A stretch of DNA of 60,000 bases from Caulobacterales bacterium (GTDB lineage Bacteria > Pseudomonadota > Alphaproteobacteria > Caulobacterales > Caulobacteraceae), in assembly GCA_017302105.1 (NCBI GenBank), contig JAFLCS010000002.1, forward strand, positions 1 through 60,000, written 5' to 3'. The position numbers and the translations under genes were made by a program. Below the pieces are notes generated by a model. That model worked only from the letters and a program-made list of their open reading frames with translations. It had not been told where the DNA came from and made no database searches. The stretch's first letter is position 1, and the number at the start of each line of letters is the position of its first letter. This document shows positions 7,728 to 16,529 of the stretch, piece by piece.

Positions 7728-7743
7728 TTCGGACCTCACGCCC

Positions 7744-8370
7744 TTGCCCCTGACCCATGCCCAGATCTGGACTGGAATTGACCGACTGGCGCGCCGCCAT
7801 GGCCTGTCAGCCTCGGCGCTGGCGCGCCGGGCCGAGCTGGACCCGACCAGCTTCAACCCGTCCAAGCGAATGTCGGGCGAGCGCCCGCGCTGGCCTTCGA
7901 CCGAGAGCCTGACCAAGGTGCTGACGGTTTGCGGGGTCAGCCTGGCGCAGTTCGCCGAGCTGGCCGGGGACGGGGCGTCCGAGACGCCGGTGCCGCTGAT
8001 CGGCCTGGCCCAGGCGGGCGACGACGGCTTCTTCGATGATCAGGGCCTGCCGGATGGCGATGGCTGGGAGCGGATGGATTTTCCGGGCCGGGCCCGCGAG
8101 GGCCTGTTCGCCCTGAGGGTGGCGGGCGATTCCATGCTGCCGGCCTATCGCGCCGGTGACCGGCTGGTGGTCGACCGTTCGGTCGATGCCTATCGAAGCG
8201 GCGATCGCGTCGTGGTCCGCACGGTTCAGGGCGAGGTCCTGGCCAAGGAGCTGAAGCGCCGCACCGCGACCCGTCTGGAGCTGAAGTCGCTGAACCCGGA
8301 GTTCCGCGACCGGGTGCTGGAGATCAAGGATGTCTCGTGGATGGGTCGCATCCTGTGGGCCAGCCAATAG
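7744..8370 (+). CDS. LexA/CI-like repressor with S24 peptidase domain
   Basis: A 208-residue regulator. Residues 5-75 form an N-terminal helix-turn-helix region (SASALARRAELDPTSFN, PSTESLTKVLTVCGVSLAQFAEL). The C-terminal S24 domain has the nucleophile Ser130 in AGDSMLPAYRAGDRLVVD and the general base Lys168 in EVLAKELKRR. Ala91-Gly92 in LAQAGDDGF is in the right place for the self-cleavage bond of LexA and phage repressors. This points to a repressor inactivated by autoproteolysis, perhaps under RecA control. The start is TTG at 7744. It is a chromosomal stress switch or a phage-derived regulator; no phage genes are nearby. Confidence 0.85.
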   Translation: MPLTHAQIWTGIDRLARRHGLSASALARRAELDPTSFNPSKRMSGERPRWPSTESLTKVLTVCGVSLAQFAELAGDGASETPVPLIGLAQAGDDGFFDDQGLPDGDGWERMDFPGRAREGLFALRVAGDSMLPAYRAGDRLVVDRSVDAYRSGDRVVVRTVQGEVLAKELKRRTATRLELKSLNPEFRDRVLEIKDVSWMGRILWASQ

Positions 8371-8420
8371 GTGCCGTGGACGCATTGGGTCGGGCGGAAG
8401 GATCGGTCGCGAGCCAATAG

Positions 8421-8452
8421 AAAGGGCCGGCCCCCTTGGCGAGGACCGGCCC
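8421..8452 (-). terminator. intrinsic terminator of the SH3-domain gene
   Basis: GGGCCGG (8424-8430) pairs with CCGGCCC (8446-8452) across a 15-base loop. On the minus strand it is followed by TTTCTATTGG. It lies just after the stop of the minus-strand gene ending at 8476. The T-run is short, so efficiency is uncertain. Confidence 0.6.
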
Positions 8453-8475
8453 GAACTTCAGGTCAGACGACCGGC

Positions 8476-8973
8476 CTAGTAGCCGCCGACGTAGTTGCTG
8501 TGAACATAGCCGACGATCTGGCCGTTCTCGACCACGGCGACCCAGCTTCCCAGCCGCTCGCCGGCCTGAAAGCTCTGGCCATTGGAGAGCGAGCCGACGC
8601 GGCCGTATTCGGTACCCGGACCGTTGCGGACGTTGACGTTGCCGGTGGCGTAGGCGTTGCCCTGAGCGTAGCCGCGATAGCCGTTGCGTTCGGCCTCTCG
8701 ACGCTGTTGCTGACAACCTATGTAGGAGCCGGCCCCGGCCCCGACGGCGGCACCGGCGACGGCACCGAGGGCGCGCTCATTGTCGGAAATCTGGCTGCCG
8801 ACCAGGGCACCGATGACGCCGCCGATAGCGGCGTTACGCTCTTGCTGGCTACCCGGAGCATCGCATTCGATGACGCCCAGCGGACGATCCTGGGCGGCGG
8901 CGGTGCCGGGGATGGCCACAGCGCTCAGCGCCAGGGCCGACAGTCCAAGGGTGAAGTTACGCGTGAAAGACAT
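8476..8973 (-). CDS. secreted SH3-domain protein with glycine zipper
   Basis: A 165-residue periplasmic protein. Residues 1-27 are a Sec signal peptide ending ATAAAQ-like (GTAAAQD). Residues 46-90 are a glycine-zipper region (AAIGGVIGALVGSQI, LGAVAGAAVGAGAGSYIG) that may associate with membranes. Residues 105-165 are a bacterial SH3 domain (VNVRNGPGTEYGRVGSLSNG, then WVAVVENGQIVGYVHSNYV), often a cell-wall-binding module. AAAGGAG precedes the ATG by 6 bases. It lies downstream of lysS on the same strand but has a 91-base gap, so it is probably transcribed separately. Confidence 0.87.
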   Translation of the reverse strand: MSFTRNFTLGLSALALSAVAIPGTAAAQDRPLGVIECDAPGSQQERNAAIGGVIGALVGSQISDNERALGAVAGAAVGAGAGSYIGCQQQRREAERNGYRGYAQGNAYATGNVNVRNGPGTEYGRVGSLSNGQSFQAGERLGSWVAVVENGQIVGYVHSNYVGGY

Positions 8974-9064
8974 CTCATTCTCCTTTGCGCGTTGAAACGA
9001 TCATGCTCTTGGAAATGTCCGGGCGTGGCCTTAGGTTCCCTTAAATCCTTTGTTCATAAGGGGT

Positions 9065-10756
9065 TCATCCAGGCGCCAGGTCGCCGCGCGCACCGTTTTC
9101 GAGAAGTTCAATCGTCCGTTCAAGGCCGTAGATCGCCGCGAACGAGCCGAACCGCGGCCCCTGGCTGGCACCGAGCAGCACTTCGTACAGCCCCGCGAAC
9201 CAGGCGCGTAGCGGCTCAAAGCCGTGTTCCTTGCCCACGGCATAGACTTCGTTCTGGATGAGCTCGCCATCGGTGGTGTCGGCCGGCAGGCCGCGCAGGC
9301 GCTCGGCCAGATCGCGGAAGGCGGCCGATTCCATGGCGGTTGGGGCTCGGAACACCTTGGTCGCGCGGACGCGGTCTTCGTAATAGTTCAGCGCATAGCC
9401 GGCCAGGTCGTCCAGGGTCGGCTCTGTTTCGGGCGTCGCCTCGGGCAGATAGCGGCTGATATAGGCCCACAGGGCGTCCTTGTCGGTCGCATTGGCGACC
9501 GAGGCCAGGTTCAGCAGCAGGCTGAACGGTACCGGAGAGGCCGAGGCCGGCGGGACGCCCTGATGGACGTGCCAGACCGGGTTCTCGATCCGCTTGTCCG
9601 GCTCCTGATCGCGATAGGCGTCGATCTGGCCCAGATAGTCGTCCACCGCGCGCGGGATGACGTCGAAGTGCAGCTTCTTGGCCGACTTGGGTGAGGCGTA
9701 GATGTAGAAGGCCAGGCTGTCGGGCGGGCCGTAGCGCAGCCATTCCTCGATCGAAAGGCCATTGCCCAGCGACTTGGAGATCTTGCGGCCCTCGCCGTCC
9801 AGGAACAGTTCGAAGTTGAAGCCCTCGGGTGGCGTGCCGCCCAGCACCCGGCAGATGCGCGAGGAGACCTTGACCGATTCAATCAGGTCCTTGCCGGCCA
9901 TCTCATAATCGACGCCAAAGGCGGCCCAGCGCATGGCCCAGTCCGGCTTCCACTGCATCTTCACATGGCCGCCGGTGACGGGGGTTTCGACCCGCGTGCC
10001 GTCCTCGTCCTCAAAGACGATCGTTCCCTTTTCGACGTTGCGCTCCAGCGTCGGCACCTGGAGCACGCGGCCGGTCGTGGGGCTGATCGGCAGGAAGGGC
10101 GAATAGGTCGCGCGCCGGTCCGGCCCCAGCGTCGGCAGCATGATGGCCTGGATGTCGTCGAACCGCGCCAGCGCCGTCAGCAGCGTGGGGTCGAACCTCC
10201 CGGAGCGATAGCAGTCGGTCGCGGACAGGAACTCATAGTCAAAGCCGTACTGGTCCAGAAAGGCGCGCAGGCGCGCATTATTGGCCCGCCCAAAGCTCTC
10301 GCCGGCGCCGAAGGGGTCGCGGACATCGGTCAGGGGCTTGCCCAGATCCTCGGCCATCTGGTCGCGGTTGGGGACGTTCTCAGGCACCTTGCGGAAGCCG
10401 TCCATGTCGTCCGAAAAACAGAACAGACGGGTCGGCCAGTGGTCGCCGGTCAGGGCGCGAAAGGCGTTGCGCACCATGGTCGTGCGCAGCACTTCGTTGA
10501 AGGTGCCGATATGCGGCAGGCCCGACGGTCCATAGCCGGTCTGGAAGATGACCTCGCGGGCCAGGCCGGCCAGGGCGGCGCGCGCCTCATCGGTTTTGCC
10601 GGCGTGGATCAGGCTCGAGGCCAGGTCGCGCTCGGCGTCGGTTTCCAGACGGCTCTTGAGCAGGCGCGCGAGCAGATTGCGGGCCTGTTCAAAGGGCCAG
10701 GCGCGGGCGTTGAGGGCCTCGGTCGACAGGCCGGCGAAGGGGGAGGGGGTAGCCAT
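9065..10756 (-). CDS. lysS: class I lysyl-tRNA synthetase
   Basis: A 563-residue enzyme charging tRNA-Lys. It is the archaeal-type class I form found in alphaproteobacteria rather than the common class II LysRS. The signature HIGH motif reads P-H82-I-G-T-F in YGPSGLPHIGTF, and the KMSKS loop reads K325-I-S-K-S in EGRKISKSLGNG. The Rossmann core and alpha-helical anticodon-binding region are complete and length is normal for the class. A single ATG start at 10756 lies 83 bases from the divergent methyltransferase gene. Confidence 0.95.
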   Translation of the reverse strand: MATPSPFAGLSTEALNARAWPFEQARNLLARLLKSRLETDAERDLASSLIHAGKTDEARAALAGLAREVIFQTGYGPSGLPHIGTFNEVLRTTMVRNAFRALTGDHWPTRLFCFSDDMDGFRKVPENVPNRDQMAEDLGKPLTDVRDPFGAGESFGRANNARLRAFLDQYGFDYEFLSATDCYRSGRFDPTLLTALARFDDIQAIMLPTLGPDRRATYSPFLPISPTTGRVLQVPTLERNVEKGTIVFEDEDGTRVETPVTGGHVKMQWKPDWAMRWAAFGVDYEMAGKDLIESVKVSSRICRVLGGTPPEGFNFELFLDGEGRKISKSLGNGLSIEEWLRYGPPDSLAFYIYASPKSAKKLHFDVIPRAVDDYLGQIDAYRDQEPDKRIENPVWHVHQGVPPASASPVPFSLLLNLASVANATDKDALWAYISRYLPEATPETEPTLDDLAGYALNYYEDRVRATKVFRAPTAMESAAFRDLAERLRGLPADTTDGELIQNEVYAVGKEHGFEPLRAWFAGLYEVLLGASQGPRFGSFAAIYGLERTIELLENGARGDLAPG

Positions 10757-10839
10757 AGCTGCGGATTAGGGCTGATGGGACGTGCGGGTCAATGTCGGGG
10801 CGGCTTTAGCCCGCGCGGGAGTGCCGCTATAGGCCGGGG

Positions 10840-11739
10840 ATGACCGCCTATCTCCATGGCCGCCCGCCGCTAGTGTTCGACCCGTCGGCTGATGCGATCC
10901 AGACCTCGCCCCTGATCCCCGGATCAGCGCGGCTGGAGGATGTCGCCTTCGGGGCTGCGACCTCTGTGACCGTGCTGGCCCCGCCCGGCTCCCTTGAGCG
11001 GTCCTATGTCCTGGCCCTGGCCCTGCAGGCCCTCGAGATCGGCGGCAGGCTCGACGTCATGGCCCCCAAGGACAAGGGCGGTAGCCGCCTGGCCAAGGAG
11101 CTGGCGGCGTTCGGCGTGACCGGCGAGGCGACCTCCAAGGCGCACCACAAGCGTATCCAGGCCGTGCGACCCGATGCTCTGATCGGGATCGAGGCGGCGC
11201 TGGAGGCCGGCGGCCCCCAGTACAGTCCGGCTCTGGAAGCCTGGACCCAGCCTGGGATTTTTGCCTGGGACCGGGTGGATCCCGGCTCGGCGCTGTTGAT
11301 CGAGCACCTGCCGGCCCTGAGCGGGCGAGGGGCGGACCTGGGCTGCGGCTTCGGCGTGCTGAGCCGGGCGGTGCTGACCTCTGAGGCCGTGACGGGCCTG
11401 ACCCTGATCGACCTGGACCGGCGCGCCATCGAGGCGGCGCGGCGCAACATCTCAGATCCGCGCGCGCGGTTCGAATGGGCCGATCTGCGCGCGCTGACGG
11501 CGGACGGGATGCTGGATTTCGTCGTATCCAATCCGCCCTTCCACCTGGCCGGCGAGGAGAGCCGCAGCCTGGGTCAGAGCTTCGTGCGTCAGGCGGCGGC
11601 GATGCTGAAGACCGGGGGCGTGGCCTGGATCGTGGCCAACCGGCACCTGCCCTATGAGGCCGAGCTGAAAACCGCCTTCAAGCGCGTGCGGGTGGTCGAG
11701 GAGGGCGGCGGCTACAAGCTGTTCGAGGCGATCAAATGA
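10840..11739 (+). CDS. RsmC-like 16S rRNA (guanine-N2) methyltransferase
   Basis: A 299-residue SAM-dependent methyltransferase with the two-domain plan of RsmC/RsmD proteins: a degenerate N-terminal Rossmann domain and a catalytic C-terminal one. Motif I is DLGCGFG at 166-172, the acidic strand end is LIDLD, and the N6/N2-methyltransferase motif IV is N231-P-P-F-H235. The likely target is G1207 of 16S rRNA. It heads a run of eight genes with four-base overlaps or short gaps, and it overlaps rsuA by ATGA. The N-terminal half is diverged, so the exact target is inferred. Confidence 0.8.
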   Translation: MTAYLHGRPPLVFDPSADAIQTSPLIPGSARLEDVAFGAATSVTVLAPPGSLERSYVLALALQALEIGGRLDVMAPKDKGGSRLAKELAAFGVTGEATSKAHHKRIQAVRPDALIGIEAALEAGGPQYSPALEAWTQPGIFAWDRVDPGSALLIEHLPALSGRGADLGCGFGVLSRAVLTSEAVTGLTLIDLDRRAIEAARRNISDPRARFEWADLRALTADGMLDFVVSNPPFHLAGEESRSLGQSFVRQAAAMLKTGGVAWIVANRHLPYEAELKTAFKRVRVVEEGGGYKLFEAIK

Positions 11740-12479
11740 AGACGCTGACGATGCGGCTGGACCGGCTGTTGGGGTCAATGGGCTACGGCTCGCGGCGCGA
11801 TATCGCTCAGCTGGCGCGGCTGGGCGCGATCACCCTGGATGGGCGCGAGCTGAGCGACGCCTCGGCGAGGATCGCGGTGACGCCAGATCTGCCCGCGCGC
11901 ATGAGCGTGGACGGCGAGCCGCTGGATCCGCCGCCGGGGCTGCTGATCCTGTTGCACAAGCCGCTGGGCGTGACCTGTTCGCACAAGGAGGCCGGGCCGC
12001 TGGTCTATGACCTGTTGCCGACACGGTGGCGCGCGCGCGATCCGGCGATCTCGACCGTCGGGCGGCTGGACAAGGAGACCTCGGGCCTGTTGCTGATGAC
12101 CGACGACGGGGACCTGCTGCACCGGATCATTTCGCCCAAGCGCCACGTCGCCAAGGTTTACCGCGCGACCCTGGCGCGGCCGCTGAACGGATCTGAAGGG
12201 GCGCTGTTCGCCTCGGGCCAGCTGATGTTGGAGGGTGACGACAAGCCGCTGAAGCCGGCGACGCTGGAGGTCCTCTCCCCGACCGAGGCGAAGCTGACCG
12301 TGACCGAGGGCCGCTATCACATGGTGCGCCGGATGTTCGCGGCGGCCGGCAACCATGTCGAGGCCCTGCACCGCGACCGCCTGGGCGGGCTGGCCCTGCC
12401 GGCCGATCTGGCGCCGGGCGCGTGGCGCCTGGCGAGGCCGGACGAGGTTGAGGCGATCTTTGCGGGGGCGGCGGCATGA
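11736..12479 (+). CDS. rsuA: 16S rRNA pseudouridine synthase RsuA
   Basis: A 247-residue enzyme making pseudouridine in 16S rRNA (U516 in E. coli). An N-terminal S4 RNA-binding domain (about 6-65, RLDRLLGSMGYGSRRDIAQL) is followed by the RsuA catalytic domain with Asp112 in GRLDKETSGLLLM and the motif GRYHMVRRMF. HKPLGVTCSHKE is typical of the RsuA/RluB/E/F branch. ATGA overlap with the upstream rRNA methyltransferase suggests coupled expression of two 16S-modifying enzymes. RluE/F-like specificity is the alternative. Confidence 0.88.
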   Translation: MKTLTMRLDRLLGSMGYGSRRDIAQLARLGAITLDGRELSDASARIAVTPDLPARMSVDGEPLDPPPGLLILLHKPLGVTCSHKEAGPLVYDLLPTRWRARDPAISTVGRLDKETSGLLLMTDDGDLLHRIISPKRHVAKVYRATLARPLNGSEGALFASGQLMLEGDDKPLKPATLEVLSPTEAKLTVTEGRYHMVRRMFAAAGNHVEALHRDRLGGLALPADLAPGAWRLARPDEVEAIFAGAAA

Positions 12480-13122
12480 CCCAGGCCAAGATCTGCGGCG
12501 TCAACACGCCAGAGGTCCTGGCTGCGGCGGTCAGTGGCGGGGCCGGCTTTATCGGGCTGGTGTCGTTTGAACGCAGCCCGCGGCATCTGTCGCTGGCCGC
12601 AATGCAGGTACTGCTGGCCGGGGCGGACCGCGCGGCGAAGATCGTGGTGCTGACGGTGGATGCCGACGAGGCCCATCTGCAGGCGATCCGGCGCGACGTC
12701 CGGCCCGACTATATCCAGCTGCACGGGGCCGAGACGCCGGAGCGGGCGCATCAGGTGCGGGATCTGACCGGGGCGGGGATCATCAAGGCCCTGGCGGTGT
12801 CGGATCGAGCCGATCTGGATGGGCTGGCGGCCTGGGACGGGGCGGCGGATCATCTCCTGTTCGACGCCCGCCCGCCCCAGGGGGCTGCGCGGCCCGGCGG
12901 CCTGGGCCAGAGCTTTGACTGGACCCTTCTGGCGGGGCTGAACCTGAGCCGGCCATGGTTCCTGGCGGGCGGTCTGGCGCCGGACAATGTCGCTGAGGCG
13001 ATCCGCGTGACCGGCGCGCCGCTGGTGGACGTCTCGTCTGGCGTGGAGCGCACGCCAGGTGTTAAGGAGCCGGGCCTGATCCACGCCTTCCTGGATCAGG
13101 TCAGAGACGCCTCCCCGCGCCC

Positions 13123-13126
<4 letters not shown>
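12476..13126 (+). CDS. trpF: phosphoribosylanthranilate isomerase
   Basis: A 216-residue TIM-barrel enzyme converting phosphoribosylanthranilate to CdRP in tryptophan synthesis. The catalytic Cys7 is in KICGVNTPE, the catalytic Asp is in VVLTVDADE, and the phosphate-binding loops [11 protein letters not shown] and VDVSSGVE are intact. It overlaps rsuA by four bases upstream and trpB by four bases downstream, giving the trpF-trpB-trpA order usual in alphaproteobacteria. Confidence 0.95.
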
Positions 13127-14339
<1,213 letters not shown>

Positions 14340-14343
<4 letters not shown>

Positions 14344-14744
14344 GGGCGGTCGCGATCGCCGTGATGGCCGCTCTGACGGCGGGGTGCAGCACCGGGACCC
14401 TGGTTTACGAGCCCCTGGCCCCCAGCCGCCAGAACGCCGAGGCCGCCCTGGCCCCGACGGCGGCGTCGCACTATCTCGGCGCCTCGGTCGGCCAGGAGAC
14501 TCTCTATCGAACGACCGAAGAGATGGTCCAGGCAGAGGGGCTGAGCGGGTGCCTGAGCAATGGCGCCGTGTTCCGGCTGAGCGCCGTCTCGGTCCAGCCG
14601 GACGGCATTACCGGCCAAGGCGACGGCGGCGCGCTTCGGACCCTGCGCTGGGATGAAATCCGCGCCATCGGCCGTCCGGTCGACCGCCGGGTCTTCGGCT
14701 ACTTCCCTGTGCGCGAAGACAACCTGGACTGCACCGCCCGATGA
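14340..14744 (+). CDS. small lipoprotein of unknown function inside the trp operon
   Basis: A 134-residue predicted lipoprotein: hydrophobic signal and lipobox LTAGC (Cys16), then a soluble domain of about 115 residues ([15 protein letters not shown]..., [29 protein letters not shown]). It starts at a GTG overlapping the trpB stop and ends overlapping the trpA ATG, so it is fully embedded between the two subunit genes. The end of the domain, with a WDEIRAIG-like strand, resembles small immunoglobulin-like or PH-like folds, but no family is assigned. Its relation to tryptophan is unclear. Confidence 0.8.
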
Positions 14745-15580
14745 CCACCGCCCGTATCGACGCCCGTTTTGCAGCCCTCAAGGCCGAAGGCCGGGCCGGA
14801 TTCGTCGCCTATGTCATGGCTGGCGATCCGTCGCGTGACGAGGCCCTGGAGATACTGCGCGGCCTGCCGGGGGTAGGGGCCGACATCATCGAACTTGGAT
14901 TTCCGTTTTCCGATCCGATGGCTGAGGGCCCGCCCATCCAGAGGGCGGCCCAGCGCGGTCTCAAGGCCGGGCTGACACTGAGAGGCACGCTGGAACTGGT
15001 GCGCGATTTCCGGGCCGGAAATGTGGACACACCGCTGATCCTGATGGGCTATCTCAATCCGATCGAGACGATTGGCTATGAGGCGTTTGCAGCCCTGTGT
15101 GCCGAATCGGGCGTCGACGGCCTGATCGTGGTGGATTGCCCGCCCGAAGAGGCCGGGCCGCTGACCGACGCGCTGGACGCCCATCACATTGCCTTGATCC
15201 GGCTGGCGACCCCAACCACCGACGATCAGCGTCTCCAGGTTGTGGCCGAGCGCACAAACGGCTTTGTCTATTACGTTTCTGTCGCCGGGGTGACCGGGGT
15301 GAATGAGGCCGATGCCGCCGCCGTAGCCCCGGCGGTCGCCCGCGTCAGGAACGCTTCCGGCTTGCCGGTCGCGGTGGGCTTCGGCATCAAGACTCCCGAA
15401 CGGGCTGCCGAGATTGCGCGCGTCGCGGATGCGGTCGTGGTCGGATCGGCCCTGGTGGAAGAAGTGGACAAGGCCTTGTCAGAGAACCGTTCGGCGGTGT
15501 CGGGAGTTCTGGACAAGGCGGGCAGTCTGGCCGACGCGGTGCGTCAAGCCCGGCTCGCCCAGACAGGCGAAGAGCGTTAA
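14741..15580 (+). CDS. trpA: tryptophan synthase alpha subunit
   Basis: A 279-residue TIM barrel cleaving indole-glycerol phosphate to indole and GAP. The catalytic Glu is Glu51 in IIELGFPFSDP. The second catalytic position, Asp60 in the Salmonella enzyme (LADGP), is Glu62 here (MAEGP), a conservative exchange at an essential residue. The phosphate loop GFGIKTPERA and VVVGSALV are present. It overlaps the lipoprotein gene by ATGA and is followed by accD after three bases. Confidence 0.95.
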   Translation: MTTARIDARFAALKAEGRAGFVAYVMAGDPSRDEALEILRGLPGVGADIIELGFPFSDPMAEGPPIQRAAQRGLKAGLTLRGTLELVRDFRAGNVDTPLILMGYLNPIETIGYEAFAALCAESGVDGLIVVDCPPEEAGPLTDALDAHHIALIRLATPTTDDQRLQVVAERTNGFVYYVSVAGVTGVNEADAAAVAPAVARVRNASGLPVAVGFGIKTPERAAEIARVADAVVVGSALVEEVDKALSENRSAVSGVLDKAGSLADAVRQARLAQTGEER

Positions 15581-15583
15581 ACC

Positions 15584-16513
15584 ATGGCCATGGCCGGCAA
15601 CCCCGACGACCCGACTGGACCCCAGCGTCCCCCCGCCGAACGCCGGCAGAGGGGCGGCGGCTGGCTGGCGCGGATCGCGCCGGGCGTGCGCAAGATCGTG
15701 GGCCGTCGTGACACGCCCGAGAACCTGTGGGTCAAGGATCCCGACACCGGCGAGATGATCTATCGTCCCGAGTTGGAGGCGGCCCTGTGGGTTACGCCCT
15801 CGGGCAAACATATGCGGATCAATGCCGTGCAACGGCTGTCGGTCACCTTCGACGGGGGACAGTACGAGGCCTTGCCGACGCCCGATGCGCCGGAAGACCC
15901 GTTGAAGTTCTCTGACGGCCGACCATACCGAGAACGCCTGGCCTCGGCCCGCAAGGCCAACGGCACACGCGACGTGATGTCGATCGGCTATGGCGAGGTG
16001 CGCGGCGAGCCAGCGGTAGTGCTGGTACAGAATTTCGCTTTCATGGGCGGGTCGCTGGGTATGGCGGCGGGCGAAGGTTTCATAGCCGCCGCCCATGCCG
16101 CGATTGAGCGCGGCTGCCCGATGATCTGCTTCACGGCCGCCGGCGGCGCGCGGATGCAGGAAGGGGCCCTGTCGCTGATGCAGATGGCCCGCACGACCCT
16201 GGCGATCAACGAGATGAAGGCGGCGGGCCTGCCCTATGTCGTCGTCCTGACTGACCCGACCACGGGTGGGGTGACGGCCTCCTACGCCATGCTGGGCGAT
16301 GTACATCTGGCCGAGCCGGGGGCGCTGATCGGCTTCGCCGGCCCGCGCGTGATCGAACAGACCATCCGCGAAAAACTGCCGCCAGGCTTCCAGCGCGCTG
16401 AATATCTTCAGGAAAAAGGCATGGTCGATCGGGTGGTCGCGCGGGCCGACCTGCCCGAGGTGCTGGGCCAGATCCTGTCGGTGCTGATGGACGGCCGCCG
16501 GGCGGCGGCCTGA
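15584..16513 (+). CDS. accD: acetyl-CoA carboxylase carboxyltransferase subunit beta, without zinc-ribbon cysteines
   Basis: A 309-residue subunit transferring carboxylate from biotin to acetyl-CoA for fatty-acid synthesis. The crotonase-like core is complete (NFAFMGGSLGMAAGE, FTAAGGARMQEG, LTDPTTGGVTASYAML, GFAGPRVIEQT). The N-terminal zinc ribbon aligns with other AccD proteins, but all four metal cysteines are replaced: Asp52 and Thr55 in WVKDPDTGE, Thr71 and Gly74 in WVTPSGKHMRI. Spacing is retained, so the fold is probably kept without zinc. It sits between trpA and folC, the usual order. Confidence 0.95.
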   Translation: MAMAGNPDDPTGPQRPPAERRQRGGGWLARIAPGVRKIVGRRDTPENLWVKDPDTGEMIYRPELEAALWVTPSGKHMRINAVQRLSVTFDGGQYEALPTPDAPEDPLKFSDGRPYRERLASARKANGTRDVMSIGYGEVRGEPAVVLVQNFAFMGGSLGMAAGEGFIAAAHAAIERGCPMICFTAAGGARMQEGALSLMQMARTTLAINEMKAAGLPYVVVLTDPTTGGVTASYAMLGDVHLAEPGALIGFAGPRVIEQTIREKLPPGFQRAEYLQEKGMVDRVVARADLPEVLGQILSVLMDGRRAAA

Positions 16514-16529
16514 GATCTGACGTCGAGGG

